12,754 nt of DNA, from contig CAAGND010000048.1 in assembly GCA_900771185.1 (NCBI GenBank), forward strand, positions 1-12,754. The letters are read 5' to 3'. Origin of the DNA: Clostridia bacterium (GTDB lineage: Bacteria; Bacillota; Clostridia; Oscillospirales; Acutalibacteraceae). Both the position numbers and the translations under genes were made by a program. The notes below the pieces were generated by a model. That model made no database searches. It saw nothing but the letters and a program-made list of their open reading frames with translations, and had not been told where the DNA came from. Shown in pieces: positions 1-5,574 of this stretch. Every line of letters begins with the position of its first letter. Position 1 is the first letter of the stretch.

Positions 1-16
1 CCATTTAATCAAGGTA

Positions 17-631
17 TTAATATAAAAAATCCGTTACATTTTTTCTTATGTAGCCGACACATGTTCTATACATGTCAAATTTTTCCATAGTAGCTTTAAA
101 TTCTGCGTCAAGGTGCTCCGTCTGCTCCGGGATGAGCGATACCTCCTCGTTGTTCGGGTCATAGGCGCGGTATTCCTGCTCGAATATGTCCGCCGCATCC
201 TCCGGGAAGAGCATGCGCACAGCCTCCTGTGCGCACGGAGTCAGCGGTGCGCCGTTGCATCTGAAAAATTCACTCAACGATTTTTCGGAATCCTCCGCGA
301 GGTAATAAAGGGCATAGATATGCCTCTGCGCATCGGTCAGCGCGAAAAAGGCCGCCTGCATATCAGGCTGTTTTTCAAGCCGCCGCTGAATGTTAAGAGC
401 CACGCCGTCAAACGCTCGTTTCGGTTCAGCTGTGTCAAGTTTCTCCTCGCTCAGCTCGCTGAAATCTCTGACAACTCCGTTTTCATAGTCAATGCGCTTC
501 ATCTGCTCATCGCGTATCCTGCGGCTCTCTGCAGACGCTTTATATGCCTTTGAAATCACCCAGCAGGTGAAAATTATCACCGCAAAAAGCAACAGCGCCA
601 GATACCAATATTCTTTGAAGTAATCAAGCAT
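17..631 (-). CDS. Unrecognised one-pass membrane protein
   Basis: I do not recognise this 204-residue protein with confidence. A single hydrophobic segment (about residues 8-28) follows a short N-terminus, MLDYFKEYWY, then comes a charged soluble region, so it is probably membrane-anchored with a cytoplasmic domain. The soluble part (about residues 75-204) has a vague resemblance to the DMP19/DUF4375 type of fold: an 'AQRHIYALYYL' helix, an FF-x-CNG turn, and a C-terminal 'LDAEFKATMEKFDMY' plus 'YIRKNVTDF'. This is a guess from memory. The ATG at 631 is chosen because AGGAGG lies 9 nt upstream; an in-frame extension to 766 would run inside rsmI and has no comparable site. The start overlaps the 3' end of rsmI by 8 nt, which suggests translational coupling as last gene of the RAYT-trmN6-rsmI operon. 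TAA stop at 17-19; no terminator is visible in the 16 bases left. Confidence 0.75.
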   Translation of the reverse strand: MLDYFKEYWYLALLLFAVIIFTCWVISKAYKASAESRRIRDEQMKRIDYENGVVRDFSELSEEKLDTAEPKRAFDGVALNIQRRLEKQPDMQAAFFALTDAQRHIYALYYLAEDSEKSLSEFFRCNGAPLTPCAQEAVRMLFPEDAADIFEQEYRAYDPNNEEVSLIPEQTEHLDAEFKATMEKFDMYRTCVGYIRKNVTDFLY

Positions 632-1463
632 TATCCTTTTCCTCCTGAAGAAGCTTATATATATCGCCCTTTTTAAGGCCGCTGACTTTCGCCGCTCTGC
701 GTGCCGCCTCGGAGGGCGGGCAGCCGTTCCCAACAAGCTCCGCGGCATATCCGGCAGCCTGTTCAATGGTCATATTCTCCGCTTTCTCAGGCGGGGCGCC
801 GGCTATGACAAGCACGATCTCACCCTTGAGCTTTTCCTGAGAATAACGTTGTGCCGCTTCGCACAGCGTTGTCCTGATAACCTGCTCATGAATCTTTGTT
901 ATCTCCCGGACAATGACAAGCTCCCTGTCGCCGAGCGCATCGGCAAGATCCCTGAGAGTTGCAGCGAGCTTGTGCGACGCCTCATAGAATATCATTGTGC
1001 GCCGCTCGTTCACTATATCGGAGATATGCTCCGCTCTGCTGACTTTGTTAACGCTTAAAAAGCCCTCAAAAGTGAACCTGCCGGACGGCATGCCGGAGAT
1101 AGCCATAGCCGTGGCGAAGGCGGTGGGTCCGGGCACGGACTCCACCCTCACTCCCTTTTCATGGCACAGCCGCACAAGGTCCTCTCCGGGGTCGGAGATG
1201 GCGGGCATACCCGCATCAGTCACAAGCGCGCAGCTCTCACCGCCCAAAAGGCGCTCCACGATGCGCGGACTCATTTCAAATCTGTTGTGCTCGTGATAGC
1301 TGACAAGCGGTTTCCTGATATCAAAATGGTTGAGGAGCTTGAGTGTGACCCTCGTATCCTCCGCGGCGATAAAATCGCAGGTCTCAAGCGCCTGCACCGC
1401 TCTGGGTGAGAGGTCACCGAGATTCCCGATAGGTGTTCCGACCACATATAAAACCGCGCTCAT
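624..1463 (-). CDS. rsmI: 16S rRNA (cytidine1402-2'-O)-methyltransferase RsmI
   Basis: RsmI methylates the 2'-O of C1402 in the decoding centre of 16S rRNA, using SAM. At 279 residues it has the usual length. Family signatures are in order: GTPIGNLGD (9-17), AEDTR (34-38), VTDAGMPAISDPG (81-93), PGP (111-113), FEGFL (132-136), FYEASHK (159-165) and KGEIVLVI (213-220), followed by a C-terminal helical region ending KKGDIYKLLQ. This is the tetrapyrrole-methylase fold, not a Rossmann methyltransferase. The ATG overlaps the TGA of the upstream methyltransferase gene by 4 nt (ATGA), with AAAGGAGGA upstream inside that gene, so the two are translationally coupled. In B. subtilis the homologue (yabC) also follows yabB, with yazA between them; yazA is absent here. 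Confidence 0.97.
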   Translation of the reverse strand: MSAVLYVVGTPIGNLGDLSPRAVQALETCDFIAAEDTRVTLKLLNHFDIRKPLVSYHEHNRFEMSPRIVERLLGGESCALVTDAGMPAISDPGEDLVRLCHEKGVRVESVPGPTAFATAMAISGMPSGRFTFEGFLSVNKVSRAEHISDIVNERRTMIFYEASHKLAATLRDLADALGDRELVIVREITKIHEQVIRTTLCEAAQRYSQEKLKGEIVLVIAGAPPEKAENMTIEQAAGYAAELVGNGCPPSEAARRAAKVSGLKKGDIYKLLQEEKDNA

Positions 1464-2227
1464 AAATTCTCCTCCTTTCGGCGTGACATATTGGCCTCGC
1501 GTTCTTTCTCATAATCCGCATAAAGCGCGCGCATATATTCAGAATAAGTCGAGTCAGATGAATAAACATTCAGCTGCGGCTCAACGGTCATTCCCGGCTT
1601 TGCTCCGCGCTTGCCCTCGACAAGCACGAGCCACGGTGCGAACCCGTCACGCTTTGACACGGTGCGCAGCCGCTTCGGTTCCATGCCGAAATCACGCATA
1701 CAGCACATCAGCTCACACAGCCGTTCAGGTCGCAGGCACACGCAGAATCTGCCCCCGAAGCGCACAAGCCACGAAGCCGCGCGGCACATATCCTCAAGCG
1801 AGCACATCAGCCCGTGGCGCGCGACAGCCGCCGCGTCTCCGCTGCTGACTATTCCCGCCCCCTGTGCCTTATACGGAGGGTTCATAGTCACAACATCAAA
1901 AGCGCCCGCAGACAAAAATTCCTTTATATCTCTTATGTCACGGTTAAAAATCCGTATTCTGTCCGACAGTCCGCTTATCTCTGCGGCCTGTCCGAGCTGA
2001 GCGCATGCTTTTTCGCTTATCTCAACCGCCGCTATGGGATGCTCGTTTCCTTTCCTGCACCAGAGAAGCGGAATTATCCCGCAGCCCGTCCCCAGGTCAC
2101 AGCACTTGTCAGTGACAGCGGGCGCCGCAAAATCCGCAAGCAAAAGCGCATCGGTGCCGAAGCCGTGTTCGCGGGATATGACGGCAGTGACCCCCGAGCC
2201 GAGATTTTCAAGGCGAATGTCGTCCAT
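1460..2227 (-). CDS. trmN6: tRNA1(Val) A37 N6-methyltransferase-like (YabB/TrmN6 family)
   Basis: This is a class I SAM-dependent methyltransferase of the YabB/TrmN6 (YfiC) family. In E. coli the family makes m6A37 in tRNA1(Val); the target here is inferred. From the ATG at 2227 it is 255 residues. The N-terminal 'HGFGTDALLLADF' (21-33) is typical of the family, motif I is DLGTGCG (44-50), and NPPY (116-119) is the catalytic motif of N6-adenine and related amino-methyltransferases. The ATG at 2227 is preferred because CGGAGGA sits 4-5 nt upstream; an in-frame GTG at 2251 has only a distant GAGG and overlaps the RAYT gene. The gene lies 16 nt after the RAYT stop and overlaps rsmI by 4 nt. The C-terminus is charged (KEREANMSRRKEE). 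Order with rsmI matches the B. subtilis yab cluster. Confidence 0.9.
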   Translation of the reverse strand: MDDIRLENLGSGVTAVISREHGFGTDALLLADFAAPAVTDKCCDLGTGCGIIPLLWCRKGNEHPIAAVEISEKACAQLGQAAEISGLSDRIRIFNRDIRDIKEFLSAGAFDVVTMNPPYKAQGAGIVSSGDAAAVARHGLMCSLEDMCRAASWLVRFGGRFCVCLRPERLCELMCCMRDFGMEPKRLRTVSKRDGFAPWLVLVEGKRGAKPGMTVEPQLNVYSSDSTYSEYMRALYADYEKEREANMSRRKEENL

Positions 2228-2243
2228 AAAATCCTCCGAAAAA

Positions 2244-2777
2244 TTATTCACAATAGAAACAATCCTCTTTCCACTTAACAGGATTGTTATCTATATACTC
2301 CCAAATCAGGATATAGTCCTGTTCATCACGAATGATATGATCATGAAACGAACGCTGCCAAACTTTCATATCGGGATGTGTCCGGCGAACACGTTTTGAC
2401 ACGTTCATCTTAAAATATCCTATTGATTTTGAAACTTCCGACCTTCCGTGTAGGGGAGATTCACGAATCGCCCGTTCATCCGACTTTATTGTCAGAATAA
2501 GATGAACATGATTCGGCATTATAACATAATTTTCAATTTCCACATTAGGAAACCTGTCCGCCGTATTTATCAGTTCAGATTTTGCGATTTGGCCTGTCTC
2601 CGATAATATACACTCAACCGCGGGCGATTCGTGAATCGCCCCTACAGTCTGAGCCGTGCAAGCAACATGTCCGAAAAGTTTCCGTTTGCCGTGTGTGCAA
2701 ACCGTAATAAAATATGAACCGGGCTGACTGTAATCCCAATTTTTCAGTCTGTTCGGCTTTCGCTTCGGGAGCTCCAT
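2244..2777 (-). CDS. REP-associated tyrosine transposase (RAYT, Y1/IS200-like)
   Basis: This is a single-strand DNA transposase of the IS200-like HUH/Y1 class, RAYT subgroup, whose known members cut and join REP hairpins. From the ATG at 2777 it is 177 residues (residue numbers below use this start). It opens with MELPKRKPNR, followed by 'WDYSQPGSYFITVCTH', the HUH motif as PNHVHLI (H90, H92), a likely catalytic tyrosine at Y121 in SIGYFK, and the family tail 'VWQRSFHDHIIRDE' with 'EYIDNNPVKW'. A TTG at 2792 would add 5 residues; neither start has a strong Shine-Dalgarno, and the family N-terminus favours 2777. Two REP-like palindromes lie inside the coding sequence and are translated as AIHESP and AIRESP, in the loop after the LFG strand and in the loop after the HUH strand. 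It has its own promoter and is the first gene of the trmN6-rsmI operon. The frame is intact and all key motifs are present. Confidence 0.92.
   Translation of the reverse strand: MELPKRKPNRLKNWDYSQPGSYFITVCTHGKRKLFGHVACTAQTVGAIHESPAVECILSETGQIAKSELINTADRFPNVEIENYVIMPNHVHLILTIKSDERAIRESPLHGRSEVSKSIGYFKMNVSKRVRRTHPDMKVWQRSFHDHIIRDEQDYILIWEYIDNNPVKWKEDCFYCE
2449..2474 (+). repeat. REP-like unit A inside RAYT
   Basis: A 26-bp unit reads T, then GTAG (2450-2453), then a 20-bp near-palindrome (2454-2473), then G. The palindrome arms are GGGAGATTC and GAATCGCCC around CA, with one mismatch (A for C). GTAG at the foot of a hairpin is the known layout of REPs that are substrates of RAYTs in E. coli. 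It matches unit B (2621-2646) at 25 of 26 positions, in inverted orientation. On the minus strand it is translated in frame as AIRESP. Confidence 0.8.
2621..2646 (-). repeat. REP-like unit B inside RAYT
   Basis: Read on the minus strand this is T, GTAG (2645-2642), then a palindrome with 9-bp perfect arms, GGGCGATTC and GAATCGCCC, around a 2-nt centre (plus strand 2622-2641), then G. It is the inverted partner of the unit at 2449-2474. The GTAG ends point outward and the hairpins inward, with 146 bp between the units that include the codons of the HUH motif. On the coding strand it is read as AIHESP. No further copy is seen in the window. Confidence 0.8.
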
Positions 2778-2809
2778 ATAAACACCACTCAACAGGACAT
2801 TGCAAAATA

Positions 2810-2838
2810 ATTATAAACTCATAACCTATTTTTGTAAA
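2810..2838 (-). promoter_or_regulatory. SigA-like promoter for RAYT-trmN6-rsmI operon
   Basis: On the minus strand -35 TTTACA (2838-2833), a 17-bp spacer and a consensus -10 TATAAT (2815-2810). The expected start near 2803 gives a leader of about 26 nt before the ATG at 2777. It stands immediately downstream of the ferredoxin terminator, so it marks a new transcription unit. Confidence 0.7.
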
Positions 2839-2850
2839 TAAAATGCGCAC

Positions 2851-2884
2851 AAAAAACGAAGCCGCACCCGAAAGTGCGGCTCCG
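2851..2884 (-). terminator. Rho-independent terminator after ferredoxin
   Basis: On the minus strand CGGAGCCGCAC (2884-2874), a 6-nt loop TTTCGG and GTGCGGCTTCG (2867-2857) form an 11-bp stem with one G-U pair. Six T residues follow (complement of 2856-2851). It closes the ferredoxin transcript, which includes the structured element at 2902-3054. Confidence 0.8.
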
Positions 2885-2886
2885 AA
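2860..2886. repeat. 27-bp direct repeat, copy 1 (hairpin)
   Basis: This 27-bp sequence is identical to 3056-3082 and in the same orientation. Its core GCCGCACCCGAAAGTGCGGC (2861-2880) is a 7-bp hairpin with a 6-nt loop. This copy forms the stem of the terminator at 2851-2884. The pair brackets the inverted-repeat element at 2902-3054. Confidence 0.9.
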
Positions 2887-2901
2887 CTTGTCAACAAATT
2901 A

Positions 2902-3054
2902 TCAGACTTCGAAAAATCGTGCAAGACAAGGCGCGGGGTTCTGCAAACAAAGGCGCGTACTTTGTGTACGTAACTGCCGTTTGCAGGTTCCCGCAACGCA
3001 GTAAGCAAAATTGCTTTGCGATTTTGCGGTTGCGCGACTTTTTCGACAGTCTGA
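2902..3054. repeat. ~150-bp structured element with terminal inverted repeats (MITE-like)
   Basis: This non-coding stretch is bounded by inverted repeats: 2902-2919 (TCAGACTTCGAAAAATCG) pairs with 3035-3054 (CGACTTTTTCGACAGTCTGA), needing only two single-base gaps. Inside are further nested hairpins. GCGGG (2933-2937) pairs with CCCGC (2990-2994), CTGCAAAC (2941-2948) with GTTTGCAG (2979-2986), and CGTAC (2956-2960) with GTACG (2966-2970). A second arm has CGCAAC (2992-2997) with GTTGCG (3029-3034) and GCAAAAT (3005-3011) with ATTTTGC (3021-3027). It encodes no credible protein. It could be a non-autonomous mobile element or dispersed palindromic repeat, or a structured RNA in the ferredoxin 3' UTR. 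My impression that similar repeats recur in Oscillospirales genomes is from memory and unverified. Confidence 0.6.
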
Positions 3055-3055
3055 G

Positions 3056-3082
3056 AGCCGCACCCGAAAGTGCGGCTCCGAA
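3056..3082. repeat. 27-bp direct repeat, copy 2 (hairpin)
   Basis: This is the second copy of the 27-bp hairpin repeat at 2860-2886, placed 13 nt beyond the ferredoxin stop codon. On the minus strand it can form a 9-10 bp stem, but no T-run follows (TCTCAGACTG instead), so it is unlikely to terminate transcription as the other copy does. Confidence 0.9.
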
Positions 3083-3095
3083 TCTCTTGATGTAC

Positions 3096-3263
3096 TTACT
3101 GCTGGGGAGCAGATACGGGGCAAGTGTCCGCGCAAGCGCCGCAGTCTATGCAGACCTCGGGATCGATAACGAACTTGCCGTCGCCCTCCGAAATAGCTCC
3201 TACGGGGCACTCAGCCTCGCAAGCGCCGCAGGAAATGCAATCGTCGCTGATATGATAAGCCAT
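3096..3263 (-). CDS. Small 2[4Fe-4S] ferredoxin
   Basis: This is a 55-residue clostridial-type ferredoxin, a low-potential electron carrier of anaerobic metabolism. Two complete cluster motifs are visible. The first is C9-x2-C12-x2-C15-x3-C19-P and the second is C38-x2-C41-x2-C44-x3-C48-P, each expected to bind one [4Fe-4S] cluster with the fourth Cys shared across the fold. The length is standard for the family. The ATG at 3263 is chosen because AAGGAGGT lies 8-9 nt upstream; the in-frame ATG at 3281 is itself part of that Shine-Dalgarno region. It has its own promoter at 3294-3321 and appears monocistronic, ending at the terminator 2851-2884 after a ~210-nt structured 3' UTR. It occupies the place where yabA stands in B. 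subtilis. Its redox partner cannot be told from sequence. Confidence 0.95.
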   Translation of the reverse strand: MAYHISDDCISCGACEAECPVGAISEGDGKFVIDPEVCIDCGACADTCPVSAPQQ

Positions 3264-3293
3264 TTTTCTAACCTCCTTCATTGAACTTACTTT

Positions 3294-3321
3294 ATTGTAT
3301 CACATTATATACAAAAATCAA
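3294..3321 (-). promoter_or_regulatory. Candidate promoter for ferredoxin
   Basis: On the minus strand TTGATT (3321-3316), a 16-bp spacer and TACAAT (3299-3294) would place the start near 3287, giving a leader of about 24 nt. An alternative -10, TATAAT (3309-3304), lies in the same AT-rich stretch but has no good -35 at 16-18 bp. The 128-bp gap between ricT and ferredoxin holds nothing else clear. Confidence 0.5.
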
Positions 3322-3391
3322 GTATAAATATCACAAAGCAGCTCAAACTGATATAACACAAATTTTGTCACAAAAGACTTTTAATGTCAAA

Positions 3392-4261
3392 TCAGCCCTC
3401 TATATCCTTGAGTGCCTCAATCTCCGACTTGTCAACACGTATCTGAGTATCCTTGATTGTTCTGACCTCGCGGCGGCTGAAAGAATGCGGCGCCGCCTCC
3501 GGGCAGCGGTCAAGCCTGACCTTGAGCACACCGGTGATGAGGTTGCTCTCAACAACCGTCCCCTTGCCCTCCGGGGTGTCGACTATCGCTCCCTGCTTGG
3601 GGGTAATTTTCAAGAGGTGCTCATATGTGTCCTGCTCATATTTGAGGCAGCACATCAGTCTGCCGCAGGTGCCGCTTATCTTGACGGGATTGAGCGAAAG
3701 TCCCTGCTCCTTTGCCATCTTTATCGACACGGGCTGAAACTCACCCAAAAATGTGCTGCAGCAAAACGGCCTGCCGCACATGCCCAAGCCGCCGAGCATC
3801 TTCGAGCCGTCACGCACGCCTATCTGGCGCAGCTCAATGCGTGTGCGGAACACCCTTGCCAAATCCTTGACAAGCTCACGGAAATCGACACGCACATCGG
3901 AGGTGTAATAGAACAACACCTTGCTGCCGTCAAAGGCATATTCAACGCTGACGAGCTTCATCATATCAAGCCCGTGATCCTCTATCTTTTTGAGGCATAT
4001 GTCAAACGCCTGCTGCTCCTTGACGCGGTTCTCACTGACGACCTTCAAATCCTCCTGCGTCGCGCGGCGAACCACCTTTTTTAAGGGCTTCACTATCTGC
4101 GAATCGTCAACCTCACTGTTCTCGAGCGCTATCTCTCCGCATTCTATGCCGCGCACAGTCTCGACTATAACATAGTCTCCCTTTTCAAATTTATCATCGA
4201 CGGGGTCGAAATAATATACCTTTCCGACCTCCCTGAATCTAACTCCGACTACCTGAGCCAT
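3392..4261 (-). CDS. ricT: RicT (YaaT), PSP1-domain iron-sulfur regulatory protein
   Basis: RicT is a PSP1-domain protein. In B. subtilis it forms a complex with RicA (YmcA) and RicF (YlbF) that carries [4Fe-4S] clusters and acts with RNase Y in mRNA maturation, which affects sporulation, competence and biofilm formation. It has 289 residues. The N-terminus 'VVGVRFREVGKVYYFDP' (4-20) and 'VEYAFDGSKVLFYYTSDVRVDFR' region (106-128) are typical. The Cys signature is intact: C162, C167, C168 in GMCGRPFCCSTF and C199, C204, C205 in GTCGRLMCCLKYE, with IELRQIGVRDGSKMLGG before it. The ATG at 4261 follows AAAGGA by about 6 nt. It lies 30 nt downstream of holB, as in Bacillus. No clear hairpin terminator follows the stop. 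Confidence 0.95.
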   Translation of the reverse strand: MAQVVGVRFREVGKVYYFDPVDDKFEKGDYVIVETVRGIECGEIALENSEVDDSQIVKPLKKVVRRATQEDLKVVSENRVKEQQAFDICLKKIEDHGLDMMKLVSVEYAFDGSKVLFYYTSDVRVDFRELVKDLARVFRTRIELRQIGVRDGSKMLGGLGMCGRPFCCSTFLGEFQPVSIKMAKEQGLSLNPVKISGTCGRLMCCLKYEQDTYEHLLKITPKQGAIVDTPEGKGTVVESNLITGVLKVRLDRCPEAAPHSFSRREVRTIKDTQIRVDKSEIEALKDIEG

Positions 4262-4291
4262 TCATTTCATCCTTTCGGTTTATATCTTCCG

Positions 4292-5155
4292 TTATCTGCC
4301 GGACGCCCGCCGCATATCTGCGCAAAGGCGGGTTATCAGCAGGTTGTAATTTTCGTTCCTGTCAAGAGAGCGGCCTATCTCCCCCGCGCAATCCATCAGC
4401 TTCATCAGTGCCGCCGTTGTGAAAGACGATGAGAGCTTGTTCGCCTGAGCTTCATATTCCCCGGCATATTCGGCGCCGGACTTCACCACCACCGCCGCGC
4501 GGAAAATTTCCTCAAGCTCCGGCAAGACCGCTCTGAGCAGCACCTTATCTTTTTCAAAAACGGAGGTGGCGCTCATCAGTGAATATTCATTGGGCTCGGT
4601 CAGGGCATCCGCAAAAGCTTTTGCCGCCTGAGCCGCTTCCTCATCGGCGTGTCTGCCGCCGCTCTGCGAAAAAATTACACAGCGCGAAAGCACGGTTGAC
4701 AAAAACGCATTTCTGTCCGGAGTGAGGAGCATAAAGCACACGGCTTCCGGCGGCTCCTCAAGAATTTTCAAAAGTGCGTTCTGCGCCTGGGCGGACATAT
4801 TGTGCGCGTTTTCGAGAATATAAACCTTTCTCGGAGCCTCGTTCGCAACCACATAGGCATCACTGCGTATTTCGCGCACCGTTTCAACCTTGAAGCTGTT
4901 CGGCGTCTCGCCGCCTGAAAACACCCTTATATCCGGATGGCAGCCCGCGCGGGCTTTCAGGCATCCGGGGCATTTGAGGCACGGCTTATCCTCCGAGGTG
5001 CAAACAAGCGCGCAGGCGACTGCATCCGCCGTCTGCCTCAGACGCTCCGGATCCTCATCCTCAAAAACGCACGCATGGGGAAATCGTCCCGAGCGCACTG
5101 CGCTGCTCAGATTATCCTTGAGCACCTGCGATACCGAAAGCTCCTCAAAGCCCAT
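4292..5155 (-). CDS. holB: DNA polymerase III clamp loader subunit delta'
   Basis: Delta' is a fixed part of the clamp loader that opens the beta sliding clamp and puts it on primed DNA. The 287-residue protein is a little shorter than B. subtilis HolB. It shows the AAA+ clamp-loader layout. The zinc module has C52-x6-C59-x2-C62-x2-C65 and is followed by HPDI. The helix 'ENAHNMSAQAQNALLKILEEPP' (about 114-135) and the LSRC arginine-finger motif are both present. The nucleotide-binding P-loop is degenerate: where GxxGxGKT is expected after 'PHACVF' the sequence is EDEDPERL. Delta' of several bacteria likewise lacks a working ATP site, so this is expected, not damage. GGAGG lies 9 nt before the ATG at 5155. 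It lies 32 nt after darA and 30 nt before ricT; yaaR, found between darA and holB in Bacillus, is absent. Confidence 0.93.
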   Translation of the reverse strand: MGFEELSVSQVLKDNLSSAVRSGRFPHACVFEDEDPERLRQTADAVACALVCTSEDKPCLKCPGCLKARAGCHPDIRVFSGGETPNSFKVETVREIRSDAYVVANEAPRKVYILENAHNMSAQAQNALLKILEEPPEAVCFMLLTPDRNAFLSTVLSRCVIFSQSGGRHADEEAAQAAKAFADALTEPNEYSLMSATSVFEKDKVLLRAVLPELEEIFRAAVVVKSGAEYAGEYEAQANKLSSSFTTAALMKLMDCAGEIGRSLDRNENYNLLITRLCADMRRASGR

Positions 5156-5187
5156 TTATCATTTCCTCCGTGATGCGGTATCTCCGC

Positions 5188-5511
5188 TTAAAGCTTATAG
5201 AATTGATCAACGTCCAGCACAAAAACCGTTGCGCCGCCGACTGTCACCTCAACGGGGACAGTCACAAAGCTCTCCGCCGCATAGGAAGGAGAAGGGGTCA
5301 TAAACTGCGTGCGCTTTGAGCTGAACTCCCTGATTATGTCAATGAGTGTGTCAAGGCGCTCCTCCTCAACACCGATAAGCAGGGTAACATTCCCCGCTCG
5401 CAGGAATCCGCCGGAGGTGGACAGCTTTGTCGCACTGAAGCCGGCATGTGTTATCTCACTGAGAACCGCATGGCAATCATCACTGTTTATTATCGCTATG
5501 ACAAGTTTCAT
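5188..5511 (-). CDS. darA: DarA (YaaQ), PII-like cyclic di-AMP receptor
   Basis: DarA is a small trimeric PII-like protein that binds the second messenger c-di-AMP; the downstream target is not established. From the ATG at 5511 it is 107 residues, against 109 in B. subtilis. The ligand-loop signature 'SATKLSTSGGFLRAGNVTLLIGV' (26-48) and the C-terminal 'GGATVFVLDVDQFYKL' (92-107) are characteristic. The ATG at 5511 is preferred over a GTG at 5520, since AAGGGTGG lies 5-6 nt upstream of the ATG and would overlap the GTG. A promoter at 5546-5574 lies just upstream, so darA-holB-ricT can be transcribed independently of the decarboxylase gene. The position ahead of holB is conserved in Firmicutes. 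Confidence 0.93.
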   Translation of the reverse strand: MKLVIAIINSDDCHAVLSEITHAGFSATKLSTSGGFLRAGNVTLLIGVEEERLDTLIDIIREFSSKRTQFMTPSPSYAAESFVTVPVEVTVGGATVFVLDVDQFYKL

Positions 5512-5545
5512 ACAGGCCACCCTTTCTCATATGTTTTCCGCTTAT

Positions 5546-5574
5546 ATTATAATGTATTTCTTTTTATTTTACAA
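5546..5574 (-). promoter_or_regulatory. SigA-like promoter for darA-holB-ricT
   Basis: On the minus strand -35 TTGTAA (5574-5569), a 17-bp spacer and consensus -10 TATAAT (5551-5546). The -35 overlaps the last codons of the decarboxylase gene. The expected start near 5540 gives a leader of about 29 nt before darA. Confidence 0.6.

Noticed and set aside
632..766. N-terminal 45-residue extension of the terminal membrane protein
   Set aside because: It lies wholly inside rsmI, is Arg/Pro-rich and lacks a ribosome binding site, whereas the ATG at 631 has AGGAGG and a membrane segment begins at once.
2621..2646. CRISPR-like or attachment-site reading of the palindromes
   Set aside because: There are only two copies, inverted, 146 bp apart and inside a coding sequence; the GTAG foot and the host gene being a RAYT fit REP units instead.
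2902..3210. Minus-strand 102-codon frame and overlapping plus-strand 136-codon frame across the repeat element
   Set aside because: They run through hairpins and into the ferredoxin gene in another frame, with Arg/Ser-rich products and no ribosome binding site.
3340..3391. Possible terminator just after ricT (TTTTG-TGA-CAAAA)
   Set aside because: A 5-bp AT-rich stem without a proper T-run is not convincing.
3281..4084. Long open frame of 267 codons on the plus strand opposite ricT
   Set aside because: It is antisense to a clear ricT gene with intact Cys motifs. Its sequence has no recognisable motif and its start has no Shine-Dalgarno; a codon-bias shadow is the simplest explanation.
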